Part shown: in pieces, positions 37,503-45,064 of the stretch | Layout: each line of letters starts with the position of its first letter | Numbering within the stretch: the first letter of the stretch is position 1 | Origin: Bacteroidota bacterium | GTDB taxonomy: Bacteria > Bacteroidota > Ignavibacteria > Palsa-1295 | DNA: 64,000 bases | Reading direction: 5' to 3' | Assembly: GCA_030706745.1 (NCBI GenBank) | Contig: JAUZNX010000002.1 | Coordinates: 310,001 to 374,000 of the forward strand | Translations under genes and position numbers: made by a program | Notes under the pieces: generated by a model | The model's input: the letters and a program-made list of their open reading frames with translations, nothing else | Database searches by the model: none | Told to the model about the DNA's origin: nothing

Positions 37503-37937
37503 ATGTGCGTGTTACCACAAGTCATGTGCTATTTTTCCAAAGTCGGGTTGCTTCTCATTGCGCTCATTTGCATTACGGGAATCGCGCACGCACAGGCCAA
37601 CGGGGGCTCCCAGGATTCCGCCACCAGCGGGACGCTTCGGCCACGCTGGGGATCCTATCTCATCCAAACGTTTCCATCGCCGGCAAAAGTCGGCGATCAG
37701 ATTACCGTTCAGTTCTACAATCATCAGAATGAAACGCTGACCTGCCGGGTATTCGACATCGCCAATCGCTTCATGGTCGAGCTTCAGCCGAAACAACTGA
37801 CCCAGCATGGTCTTCATACCTTCACCATTCCTGCGAACAGACTCTCGAGCGGTACCTATTTTATTCGTCTAACCACCTTTACAGAGTCCGGCGCAGAAGA
37901 TGTCGTCGATAACTCACGCTTCCTGATCGTTCACTGA
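37503..37937 (+). CDS. Small secreted protein, mostly a T9SS-like sorting domain
   Basis: 144 residues from ATG 37503, chosen over the TTG at 37473 because a hydrophobic signal (VGLLLIALICITGIAHAQ) follows. After the cleavage site there is a short linker and then one Ig-like module: IQTFPSPAKVGDQITVQFYN, CRVFDIANRFMVEL, LSSGTYFIRL and a final FLIVH. This matches a type A sorting domain with almost no passenger, so it may be a small surface protein. The next gene starts 2 nt after its stop. Confidence 0.7.
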   Translation: MCVLPQVMCYFSKVGLLLIALICITGIAHAQANGGSQDSATSGTLRPRWGSYLIQTFPSPAKVGDQITVQFYNHQNETLTCRVFDIANRFMVELQPKQLTQHGLHTFTIPANRLSSGTYFIRLTTFTESGAEDVVDNSRFLIVH

Positions 37938-37939
37938 CA

Positions 37940-40342
37940 GTGCTCCATCGTCGCCAGCTATTTCTCTCCATGTTGCTGACCTGCCTGATGGCTGGTACGG
38001 CCTATTCGCAGTCATCCGAACGAGTGGTCGTTGGCGATAATCGCGGAAAAGATTTTTGGCTCGCCTTTCCGAAAAATGCAATCTTCGAGCAAGGCACCGA
38101 AATTCAACTTACGCTCTTTATTACCGGTGATAAAGCCTCCAATGTCACCGTCGTGGTTCCGGAGTTTCACGACACCATCCGCCAGCACATCAACGCTGGT
38201 GAAATCCGGCAATTCGCGATTGACAGTCAAGTGCAAATACTCGAGAGCGAAAAAATCCGCAAACTTGGCGTGCACGTCATGTCCGATAACGATGTGGCGG
38301 TCTTTGGACTCTCTCACCGCAAGGCCAGCACCGATACATACGTTGCATTCCCGACGAACCGGCTCGGCACGACCTATCGCGCGGTGGGATATTACCCGCT
38401 TGCGAACGTTGGTGCCCAGGGCTTTGCAACCGAGTTCACTATTGTCGGAACAGAAGACCATACGATCGTCAACATTTCGCTGACCGATGATACTCGCGGG
38501 GGACACCGCGCTGGTGAAACCTATTCCCTCGAGCTGAATCAAGGCGATACCTATATGGTCCATGGAGATCCTGGGCTTGGAAAGAAAACGAGGGATCTCA
38601 CAGGAACGCTGGTAACTGCCACGAAGCCCATCAGTTTCTTTGTCGGTCATAGCTGCGCGCAGGTGCCTCCGGAGGTACAGTTTTGCGATCAACTCCTCGA
38701 AATGGAGCCGCCAATTCCAAGCTGGGGCCGGCAGTTCTACGTCGGTCGATTCGAAAGCAAAACCGAATACGTCATCCGCGTGGTGGCCAGCGAGGATAAC
38801 ACACAAGTGTTTCTCGATAATCAACTCGTTGCCCGGCTTCAGGCCGGTCAATTTTATGAGAACAATCATCTTCGCAATAATTCTTTCGTCACGGCCAGCG
38901 CGCCGGTGCTTGTTGCGGAATACGCACAGAGTTCCAATGCGGATTCGATCAAAGTCGGAGATCCGTTTATGCTGCTCGTCACGCCGACGGAGCAATTTCT
39001 GAATTACTATCGGTTCGCAACGCCTATCGAAGGTCAGTGGTACCATTACATCAACCTGGTCGTACCGCTCGATGCTGAGTCTTCGCTCCGATTGGATGGT
39101 CGTACGGTTCCGCTTCGACTGTTCAAAACCATCGGAATCTCCCGTTATGGTATTGCTCAGGTAGAGATTGGATATGGCCCTCATACGGTCTCCTGTGATC
39201 GTCCATTCGGACTCTACTCCTATGGCTTCGGTGTGCTTGGCGAGAACTACGATTCCTATGGTAATTGCGGTGGCCAGTTAGTCGAAACCGTCCCGATTGT
39301 TGCCGATACCATGCGGCCGATCCTCGAACTCATTTCCGATGACGCGTCGCTCTCGCTTCAACTGATCGCTCGCGATGATCGCCTCTTCGATGGCGGACTC
39401 GCGAAGATCACTGTAATCGATAGTGATAATTTCCGCTCGCCGGTATCGGTCCCGAAGTTCGATCCTGGCGCTCCAGAGGTGCCACTTGCGTTTCGCGTTC
39501 AGGATACCGGATCCTGTGGCTTCATCAGCTTTCGCATGGCCGATGTGGCAGGCAATGTATCCTATTGGATCATTTGCCGAACTCAGACGGGCCACCAGTG
39601 GTCCTATACGCTCCGGGAAGGCCGCGAGAACATCTGCCCCAGTTGCCGCTCCTGGACCGCTCAGTTCATCACGACGCCATCCTTCACACTTTCCGATGTC
39701 TCCTTTCCGACACCATCGTACCTGAAGGGCCCGAGCACCTTCGATCAGTTCAGCACTCGGCTGAGTGGTGGTTTCGAGGGCCTTTACATTTATCCGCTCG
39801 ATAAAGAGATGCAACTTGCCGGAGGTATCGGCTTTGCGAACTTCACCGGAGCAGCCATTGGTACGCACTCCACGTTTGTTACCGATTCCATCCTCTACGG
39901 CGATACCGCAGGTTCTCGCAAGTCCAAGCTCATCGAGCAGTTCGCAACGGAAGCCTCGCTTACATACCTGACCGTCAATGGCGGTATCTACTATTACGCG
40001 GTCCCCGAGCAGATCTATCTCTATGCCGGTCTCTCTGCCGGATTCCTGATCTCCGGTTCCTACGTCGAGACGAGCCATATCGCTTTCCCGGCCACGCTGG
40101 TCGATTCCACTGGGCGCAGCACCGGCACGCAGGACCGCACGGTTACCAGCGGCTCGTTGCCGCATCCCACGACCTTTCACATTGCGCTCGAACTCTCGCC
40201 GGGGCTTCAGTTCAAGCTCAGCCAGAATATCGCGCTCCTGGCGGGAGCATATATGAACCTCCCGTTCTTCAACGCCGTCCAGGATTTGGACTGGCACCTG
40301 ACCACCTTCGGCGCCCGTATCGGATTGCAGTACCGGCATTAG
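37940..40342 (+). CDS. Large secreted protein: IgGFc-binding-like domain plus C-terminal barrel-like region
   Basis: 800 residues from a GTG, 2 nt after the previous stop. A signal peptide (LFLSMLLTCLMAGTAYSQ) precedes GKDFWLAFPKN, the start of an IgGFc-binding N-terminal-type domain, including VAEYAQSSNAD, HTVSCDRPFGLYSYGFG and SYGNCGGQLV. From about residue 600 on, alternating strands with aromatic ends (GGFEGLYIYPL, FGARIGLQYRH) look like an outer-membrane beta-barrel. If so, it is a surface-anchored adhesin or structural protein fused to its own anchor. The fusion is inferred from sequence character only. Confidence 0.72.
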   Translation: MLHRRQLFLSMLLTCLMAGTAYSQSSERVVVGDNRGKDFWLAFPKNAIFEQGTEIQLTLFITGDKASNVTVVVPEFHDTIRQHINAGEIRQFAIDSQVQILESEKIRKLGVHVMSDNDVAVFGLSHRKASTDTYVAFPTNRLGTTYRAVGYYPLANVGAQGFATEFTIVGTEDHTIVNISLTDDTRGGHRAGETYSLELNQGDTYMVHGDPGLGKKTRDLTGTLVTATKPISFFVGHSCAQVPPEVQFCDQLLEMEPPIPSWGRQFYVGRFESKTEYVIRVVASEDNTQVFLDNQLVARLQAGQFYENNHLRNNSFVTASAPVLVAEYAQSSNADSIKVGDPFMLLVTPTEQFLNYYRFATPIEGQWYHYINLVVPLDAESSLRLDGRTVPLRLFKTIGISRYGIAQVEIGYGPHTVSCDRPFGLYSYGFGVLGENYDSYGNCGGQLVETVPIVADTMRPILELISDDASLSLQLIARDDRLFDGGLAKITVIDSDNFRSPVSVPKFDPGAPEVPLAFRVQDTGSCGFISFRMADVAGNVSYWIICRTQTGHQWSYTLREGRENICPSCRSWTAQFITTPSFTLSDVSFPTPSYLKGPSTFDQFSTRLSGGFEGLYIYPLDKEMQLAGGIGFANFTGAAIGTHSTFVTDSILYGDTAGSRKSKLIEQFATEASLTYLTVNGGIYYYAVPEQIYLYAGLSAGFLISGSYVETSHIAFPATLVDSTGRSTGTQDRTVTSGSLPHPTTFHIALELSPGLQFKLSQNIALLAGAYMNLPFFNAVQDLDWHLTTFGARIGLQYRH

Positions 40343-40520
40343 TTTTCAGCCGTTCGTTCGTTTGAGGTTCATTAATTGTGCCTTAAACGCGCTAATTTCG
40401 CAATCGTGCCTTTCACAGAGCAGTCACTTTCTCTCTTTTGAATTGTCATTTAATGAACGCCCTCTCCATTCTCGCGATTCTCACAGTGTCCATCAGACAC
40501 GCTATATAATTTTATATTAC

Positions 40521-40705
40521 GTTTTTGTTTGCGGTTCATGAAATAGTCGCGGTGTCTTCTAGATAGCTATGCGCTTTATATTGCCAATAAGCGATATTGA
40601 GCCCAATTCGTCATTCGTAATTCGTAATTGACGAAGAGGACCCCCTCCACCTAATATAACGTTGTTCGATACATCCGGCATCGCATATTTTCAATGAATT
40701 CTGCA
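40521..40705. repeat. Dispersed intergenic repeat, copy 2
   Basis: The two blocks 40521-40560 and about 40630-40705 resemble 3344-3385 and 3475-3555. In this copy the centre holds a heptanucleotide repeat instead of the GTCATCCTGAG element. Confidence 0.7.
40606..40626. repeat. Heptanucleotide tandem repeat (ATTCGTA type)
   Basis: ATTCGTC, ATTCGTA, ATTCGTA. It is the complement family of the AATTACG/GAATGAC repeats at 15224 and 23354. Confidence 0.7.
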
Positions 40706-40767
40706 AATAATCGTAGGCACGTGCCTCGCACGTCATTCCTCCCACTCACACATACTCCCGATGTGTG

Positions 40768-40788
40768 CACGGAAGCGCTGCTTCCGTG
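40768..40788. repeat. REP hairpin, type A
   Basis: CACGGAAG and CTTCCGTG arms around a GCGCTG-type centre. The unit around it (from about 40749 to 40860, with hairpin B) recurs downstream of the RAYT gene. Confidence 0.85.
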
Positions 40789-40822
40789 AAGGCTTCACCT
40801 GAGAGCGCCTGACAAATCAAAA

Positions 40823-40843
40823 GAGGGAAGCGGCGCTTCCCTC
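40823..40843. repeat. REP hairpin, type B
   Basis: GAGGGAAGC and GCTTCCCTC arms, followed by CACACAGCATGAGTCT, which is repeated after the downstream copies. Confidence 0.85.
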
Positions 40844-40890
40844 CACACAGCATGAGTCTCACCTAAGTGGTATGACTCCAGCCTGTATGC

Positions 40891-40918
40891 ACGGAAGCCC
40901 GCCGCGGCGGACTTCCGT
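40891..40918. repeat. REP hairpin, type C, directly before the RAYT gene
   Basis: ACGGAAG (40891-40897) pairs with CTTCCGT (40912-40918) and the centre CCGCCGCGGCGG is itself a perfect palindrome. It ends 7 nt before the TATTTTTG promoter box of the RAYT gene. Confidence 0.8.
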
Positions 40919-40924
40919 GATTCG

Positions 40925-40932
40925 TATTTTTG
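40925..40932 (+). promoter_or_regulatory. TAnnTTTG promoter box (TATTTTTG)
   Basis: Lies 4 nt before the RAYT start codon. Confidence 0.65.
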
Positions 40933-40936
40933 TATC

Positions 40937-41497
40937 ATGCGTGAGACCAAACCATTTTACCGAGGCGACCTCCCTCACTACCTCCCCAACGACCGCCCAT
41001 ACTTCCTGACGTTCAGGCTTGCCGGTTCAGAACCAAAGGACGACGAACGGCTCGCGATGCTTCTGCTGAAGCGACAATTTCTGGAGTATGACCGAATCCT
41101 TGACACTGTGAAGTCCGGCCCACACTGGTTGCGCGAGGAGCGCATCGCGGCACTTGTGAAGGAGGCGATCCATCATCGAGACAAATCGGAGTACGATCTC
41201 CATGCTTATGCGATCATGTCGAACCATGTCCACATGGTCGTCACGCTCACGGGCGACGTGCCACTGGATCGTGTGCTTCAGCAAATGAAATCATTCACGG
41301 CTGTCGCGTGCAATAAGGTGCTCGCGCGGCGCGGCGACTTCTGGCTGCATGAGGGATACGATCATGTGGTCCGGCTTGGTCGGTTCGGCAATGTCATCTG
41401 GTATGTGCTGAACAATCCCGTGAATGCCGGGCTATGCAAACGGTGGCAAGAGTATCCACACAGCTATCTAAGTCCCGATCTCCACGGCTTCGAGTGA
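40937..41497 (+). CDS. REP-associated tyrosine transposase (RAYT, IS200-like Y1 family)
   Basis: 186 residues of the single-domain HUH type. The metal-binding motif is YAIMSNHVHMVV (H-V-H), and the catalytic Tyr lies in IWYVLNNPVNAGL. RAYTs cut and join single-stranded REP hairpins and are thought to spread them, unlike ordinary IS200 transposases that move themselves. The gene is flanked on both sides by REP hairpins of matching sequence (three before, three after). It is intact and has its own promoter box, so probably functional. Confidence 0.9.
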   Translation: MRETKPFYRGDLPHYLPNDRPYFLTFRLAGSEPKDDERLAMLLLKRQFLEYDRILDTVKSGPHWLREERIAALVKEAIHHRDKSEYDLHAYAIMSNHVHMVVTLTGDVPLDRVLQQMKSFTAVACNKVLARRGDFWLHEGYDHVVRLGRFGNVIWYVLNNPVNAGLCKRWQEYPHSYLSPDLHGFE

Positions 41498-41520
41498 GAC
41501 GAAGAAAGCATGGAAAGGAT

Positions 41521-41541
41521 GAGGGAAGCAGCGCTTCCCTC
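41521..41541. repeat. REP hairpin, type B, downstream copy 1
   Basis: GAGGGAAGCAGCGCTTCCCTC, one base different from 40823-40843, followed by the same CACACAGCATGAGTCT tail. Confidence 0.85.
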
Positions 41542-41587
41542 CACACAGCATGAGTCTTGTGCACCCAGCAATACTCCCGATGTGTGT

Positions 41588-41606
41588 ACGGAAGCGCTGC
41601 TTCCGT
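41588..41606. repeat. REP hairpin, type A, downstream copy
   Basis: ACGGAAGCGCTGCTTCCGT, identical in the core to 40768-40788 and preceded by the same ATACTCCCGATGTGTG stretch. Confidence 0.85.
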
Positions 41607-41641
41607 GACGGCTTCACCAGAGAGCGACTGGCGAATCAAAA

Positions 41642-41662
41642 GAGGGAAGCGGCGCTTCCCTC
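41642..41662. repeat. REP hairpin, type B, downstream copy 2
   Basis: GAGGGAAGCGGCGCTTCCCTC, identical to 40823-40843; the spacer to hairpin A is also conserved. Confidence 0.85.
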
Positions 41663-41844
41663 CACACAGCGTGGATCTTGCAAGTCCCGGCCAAACTCCC
41701 CGCCGGCTGCAATCGAATCGCTCCGGGGTACTATGCACCTGGTCTAAAGGCCAGAACGGTTCGTGTGCCACCGGATTCTCTCGCCGAGCGAAACAATCCT
41801 TCGGCGCGCGCCGTTTAGCGCGGCAGAATCAACCACCCCCTTTC

Positions 41845-41865
41845 CCCCTCCTTCAACAGGAGGGG
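41845..41865. repeat. Inverted repeat before gcvH
   Basis: CCCCTCCT (41845-41852) and AGGAGGGG (41858-41865), loop TCAAC. The right arm contains AGGAGG, but it is too far (about 20 nt) from the ATG to serve as its ribosome site. Confidence 0.55.
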
Positions 41866-41883
41866 TTCACCGAAACAAACGGC

Positions 41884-42261
41884 ATGAACTTCCCAAACGA
41901 TCTTAAGTACACGAAAGACCACGAGTGGCTCCGCACTGAGGGTACCACCGGCACGATTGGCATTACCGATTACGCGCAGGGCGAGCTGGGCGATGTGATC
42001 TATCTCGATCTGAAGTCGGGGCACACGGTGAATGCGCACGAATCGCTTGGCACGATCGAAGCGGTCAAGACGGTGAGCGATCTGTACACGCCGGTCGGCG
42101 GTAAGGTCCTCGAAGTGAATTCGCCGCTCAATGATTCACCGGAGACGGTGAACAAAGATCCCTACGGAGCAGGTTGGCTCGCGAAGATTCAACTCTCGAA
42201 CCCGAAAGAGGCCGACGCACTGCTCAGCGCGGATGAGTATAAGAAGCTGATAGGACAATAG
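41884..42261 (+). CDS. gcvH: Glycine cleavage system H protein
   Basis: 125 residues, normal for GcvH. It carries the aminomethyl group between P and T proteins on a lipoyl-lysine, seen here in GTIEAVKTVSDLY. The start MNFPNDLKYTKDHEWLR and the downstream GWLAKIQLSNP are typical. The frame is open far upstream (from 41557) but that part is REP sequence. No gcvP or gcvT is adjacent. It ends just before a long inverted repeat shared with tpiA. Confidence 0.95.
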   Translation: MNFPNDLKYTKDHEWLRTEGTTGTIGITDYAQGELGDVIYLDLKSGHTVNAHESLGTIEAVKTVSDLYTPVGGKVLEVNSPLNDSPETVNKDPYGAGWLAKIQLSNPKEADALLSADEYKKLIGQ

Positions 42262-42265
42262 AGGG

Positions 42266-42343
42266 ATGAAGGATGAGGGATGAAGGATGAGGAATGAAGG
42301 TCATAATCGAGACCTTCATTCCTCATCCTTCATCCCTCATCCT
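42266..42343. terminator. Perfect 33-bp inverted repeat built from heptad repeats
   Basis: 42270-42302 is exactly complementary to 42311-42343, with an 8-nt loop. The left arm is made of heptads (ATGAAGG and ATGAGGG type, five units from 42266). It lies between convergent gcvH and tpiA and includes the tpiA stop codon (42337-42339), so it could end transcripts from both sides. Confidence 0.8.
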
Positions 42344-43095
42344 TTCCGTGCGGCTGCTTCGATGATGGCGATGAACTGATCGGCATCGAGCGAAGCGCCG
42401 CCGATGAGTCCGCCATCGACATCCGGGCACGCCAGCAGGTCCTTCGCATTCTGGGGTTTCATGCTACCGCCATACAAGATCTGGATGTTCGCGGCGGCCG
42501 CTCCAAACTTCTTTCCTAATTCGGCGCGAATAAATGCATGGGCCGCCTGTGCCTGATCGGTGCTGGCAGTCTTGCCGGTCCCAATCGCCCAGACAGGTTC
42601 ATAAGCGAGGACGAACGCTGCATCACTCCCAACGCCAAGGAGACTTCCACTTAGTTGACGCGCTAACACTGCCTCGGTATCATTGCGATTACGTTCGCTT
42701 TCGGTTTCGCCAATACAAACAATTGGGATCATCCCGGCTTCAAGCGTGGCGCCCACCTTGCGCGAGACGAGTTCGTCAGTCTCGCCGAAGAGCGTTCGGC
42801 GCTCGCTGTGGCCGAGTATGACGTAAGTACATCCGCAATCGGCCAGCATCGTAGCGGAAATCTCTCCGGTAAATGCACCCTCGCGTTCCACGTAGCAGTT
42901 CTGCGCGCCGAGCTTGATGTGGGAGAGTTCGAGTTCGTGCTTCGCAACAATAAGTGACGTAAACGGCGGACACACAGCGACCTCGACGCCCTCGCATGGC
43001 TTGCCCCACTCGACTGCAAGCTGAAAAATCAGCTTGCGCGTCTCCTTCACAGTGCCGTTCATCTTCCAGTTACCGACGATGAGTTTGGTGCGCAT
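42337..43095 (-). CDS. tpiA: Triosephosphate isomerase
   Basis: 252 residues, full length. It interconverts glyceraldehyde-3-phosphate and dihydroxyacetone phosphate. Active-site motifs: NWKMNGT (Lys), VILGHSERR (His), AYEPVWAIGTGK (Glu) and the phosphate-binding ILYGGSMKP and GGLIGGASLD near the end. The ATG overlaps the gatB stop by one base (TAATG), so it is translationally coupled to gatB. Its last codons lie in the long inverted repeat. Confidence 0.98.
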   Translation of the reverse strand: MRTKLIVGNWKMNGTVKETRKLIFQLAVEWGKPCEGVEVAVCPPFTSLIVAKHELELSHIKLGAQNCYVEREGAFTGEISATMLADCGCTYVILGHSERRTLFGETDELVSRKVGATLEAGMIPIVCIGETESERNRNDTEAVLARQLSGSLLGVGSDAAFVLAYEPVWAIGTGKTASTDQAQAAHAFIRAELGKKFGAAAANIQILYGGSMKPQNAKDLLACPDVDGGLIGGASLDADQFIAIIEAAARKG

Positions 43096-44561
43096 TAGGC
43101 TTTCTCCAACTCCTCTTTCATCAACGCATTCACCATCTCCGGGTTTGCCTTGCCTTGCGATGCCTTCATCACCTGTCCGACAAAGAAGCCGAAGAGGTTG
43201 GTCTTGCCTGCCTTGTATTGGCCGAGTTGGCCAGGATTCTTCGAAATGATTTCAAGGACCGTTGCTCGCAACGCGCCGGTGTCGGTGACTTGCACCAGCC
43301 CTCGCTTCTCGACGATCTGCTTCGGCGATTCGGTGCTGCCGAGCAAGTCGGGGAAAATGTCTTTCGCGATCTTGTTAGAGATCGTCTTATCTTGAATGAG
43401 CCCGACCAGTTCCGAAAGGTGCTGCGGCTGAAGCTTGAGTTGAAGAATGTTTTCCTTCCGCTCGGACATCAGGCGCATCACATCGCCCATGATGAAATTC
43501 GAAATCGCCTTGATACTCTCGTCAGATTTGGCAGTGAGAGATACTGTCGCAGTTTCGAAAAAATCGGCGACCGACTTTTCGGCTGTCAGCACACCCGCAT
43601 CATATATCGGCAGCTTATAGTCGGCTATGAATCGATCGCGGCGGGCTCGCTGCAATTCGGGAATCTCCGCACGCACTTCGTCGAGATAGGCTTGATTGAC
43701 TGTCACTGGCAACAAATCAGGCTCGGGAAAGTAGCGGTAATCGTGCGCTTCCTCCTTCGTTCGCATCGCTCTGGTGACGCCTTTGTTGGCATCGAAGAGC
43801 ATCGTCTGATGGATGACCGGTTCTCCCGCTTCTACAAGCCCGATCTGCCGTTCGATTTCGGATTCCAACGCGCGCTGGACGTTGCGGAAGCTGTTCATAT
43901 TCTTAACTTCCACCTTTTGCCCGAACTTCGGCGCGCCGCGCAGACGCACCGAGACGTTGGCATCGCAGCGTAGCGAGCCTTCCTCCATATTGCCATCGCA
44001 AATACCGAGATAGGTCACGATGGACTTGATCGTCGTGAGATACGCGTACGCTTCGTCGCTCGATCGCATGTCCGGTTCGCTGACGATCTCGATAAGTGGC
44101 ACACCGGCCCGGTTGAGATCGACGAGCGTCTCCGCGCCGAAATCGTGGATGGACTTGCCGGCGTCTTCCTCCATGTGAATGCGCGTGACGCCGATGCGCT
44201 TGAGCGAGCCATCCTTCAGCTCAACATCGAGGAATCCATCGTGGCAAATCGGAGTCTCATACTGGGAAATCTGATAGCCCTTCGGAAGATCGGGATAGAA
44301 ATAATTCTTGCGGGCGAAGATCGAGCGCGGTCGGATTTGGCAGTTTGTCGCCAACCCCATGCGGACGATAAATCGGAGCAGGTTCTCGTTCAGAACCGGC
44401 AGCGTGCCGGGGTGTCCGAGGCAGATCGGGCAGGTATTATGGTTCGGCGCGGCGGCGAATTCAGTCGAGCACGAGCAGAATGCTTTCGACTTGGTCAGCA
44501 TCTGCGCGTGGACTTCGAGGCCGATGACCGGCTCGTATTTTTCGAGAAGTTCGGGGCTCAC
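43095..44561 (-). CDS. gatB: Aspartyl/glutamyl-tRNA amidotransferase subunit B
   Basis: 488 residues from GTG 44561 (MSPELLEKYEPVIGLEVH). GatCAB converts misacylated Glu-tRNA-Gln or Asp-tRNA-Asn to the correct amide form. Motifs: zinc cysteines FCSCS and CPICLGHPG, kinase-like ARKNYFYPDLPKGYQISQYE and the C-terminal GatB/Yqey tail (LPxLVxxxLG-type helices). The frame reaches 44705, but the GTG overlapping the previous stop (GTGA) fits better. It is in one operon with the HicAB gene upstream and tpiA downstream. Confidence 0.96.
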   Translation of the reverse strand: MSPELLEKYEPVIGLEVHAQMLTKSKAFCSCSTEFAAAPNHNTCPICLGHPGTLPVLNENLLRFIVRMGLATNCQIRPRSIFARKNYFYPDLPKGYQISQYETPICHDGFLDVELKDGSLKRIGVTRIHMEEDAGKSIHDFGAETLVDLNRAGVPLIEIVSEPDMRSSDEAYAYLTTIKSIVTYLGICDGNMEEGSLRCDANVSVRLRGAPKFGQKVEVKNMNSFRNVQRALESEIERQIGLVEAGEPVIHQTMLFDANKGVTRAMRTKEEAHDYRYFPEPDLLPVTVNQAYLDEVRAEIPELQRARRDRFIADYKLPIYDAGVLTAEKSVADFFETATVSLTAKSDESIKAISNFIMGDVMRLMSERKENILQLKLQPQHLSELVGLIQDKTISNKIAKDIFPDLLGSTESPKQIVEKRGLVQVTDTGALRATVLEIISKNPGQLGQYKAGKTNLFGFFVGQVMKASQGKANPEMVNALMKEELEKA

Positions 44562-44983
44562 AGATTTGCGACCTGGTAAATGACTGGGCGATACCGTGGT
44601 TCGGGAATGACCATGTGATTCTCCCGGGCAGCAGCAAGCCACGCCGACCTTGCCACTTCTACCTCTTTCAGTGCGAGTTCTGCCGTTGTTCCGAACGCAG
44701 AGCAATGCTTCAGATCGGGAATATCCGCGATGTAGCCCTCATCCTCGTCGCTATAAAAAATATTGATGTGATAGTCCTTCATTCGTCCTCTAAGCGTAAA
44801 TCGTATTCCTCCAACGTTCTGAAGATTGATAAGTTGCCGAACGCCGTGCAGCTTGTAAATGTGATGGCTGCCCAAAATCCGGTCCAAACGGAATCCGAAT
44901 CCTTCCACGACGCGGATCAAGTTCTCGAACCGCACGTTCCGAGGATTCTCGATCATTCTGAGAAGCAGCTTTCGTCGGTTCAT
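44558..44983 (-). CDS. HicA-HicB fusion (truncated HicA toxin joined in frame to HicB antitoxin)
   Basis: 141 residues. Residues about 1-58 are HicA-like: VRFENLIRVVEGFGFRLDRI, then GSHHIYK with the catalytic His of the dsRBD-type toxin, then LINLQNVGG. After a short IRFTLRGR bridge, residue 67 (ATG 44782) starts a HicB antitoxin (MKDYHINIFYSDEDEGYIAD). In the +1 frame the bridge reads EEYDLRLEDE then TGA, the expected end of a normal HicA, so a non-multiple-of-3 deletion removed about 15 residues and fused the genes. HicB keeps its own AGAGG site, so it may still be made alone. The stop overlaps the gatB GTG. Confidence 0.8.
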   Translation of the reverse strand: MNRRKLLLRMIENPRNVRFENLIRVVEGFGFRLDRILGSHHIYKLHGVRQLINLQNVGGIRFTLRGRMKDYHINIFYSDEDEGYIADIPDLKHCSAFGTTAELALKEVEVARSAWLAAARENHMVIPEPRYRPVIYQVANL

Positions 44984-44986
44984 ACG

Positions 44987-45036
44987 CTGCAAAAATACGG
45001 CGAGAATGTAGGAGACTGAGAATTGACCTTGCGGAG
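44987..45036. repeat. Upstream-region duplication, copy 1
   Basis: 50 nt that recur at 46087-46136 with 4 mismatches. This copy is the functional divergent region: it holds the minus-strand TATTTTTG box of the HicAB gene and the TTGACCTTGCGGAG block of the plus-strand gene. Confidence 0.85.
44990..44997 (-). promoter_or_regulatory. TAnnTTTG promoter box (TATTTTTG) of the HicAB gene
   Basis: Lies 6 nt before ATG 44983 on the minus strand. Confidence 0.65.
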
Positions 45037-45052
45037 GAGGGGTGAGATGTGT

Positions 45053-45060
45053 TATCTTTG
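45053..45060 (+). promoter_or_regulatory. TAnnTTTG promoter box (TATCTTTG)
   Basis: Lies 4 nt before ATG 45065; CTTG of the -33 type sits about 21 nt upstream. Confidence 0.7.
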
Positions 45061-45064
45061 AAGC

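Larger units (their letters stand above)
40343..40936. other. Repeat-rich intergenic region before the RAYT gene
   Basis: Nearly 600 nt with no gene. It holds the second copy of the dispersed repeat (from about 40521), a heptanucleotide repeat (40606), and three REP hairpins (40768, 40823, 40891) leading up to the RAYT gene at 40937. Confidence 0.75.
41498..41883. other. Intergenic region with REP hairpins downstream of RAYT
   Basis: Holds three REP hairpins (41521, 41588, 41642), an 8-bp inverted repeat (41845) and the gcvH leader. The frame upstream of gcvH is open through this region but is repeat sequence and not coding. Confidence 0.7.

Noticed and set aside
38012-40339. Two long minus-strand ORFs opposite the IgGFc-binding-like gene
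   Set aside because: The plus strand has a signal peptide and domain motifs; the minus frames are typical shadows in GC-rich coding DNA.
40749-41662. Possible CRISPR array around the RAYT gene
   Set aside because: Repeats are palindromic REP hairpins of two types with irregular, conserved spacers, and no cas genes are present.
41557-41883. N-terminal extension of gcvH
   Set aside because: The open frame is made of REP hairpins; GcvH homology begins exactly at ATG 41884.
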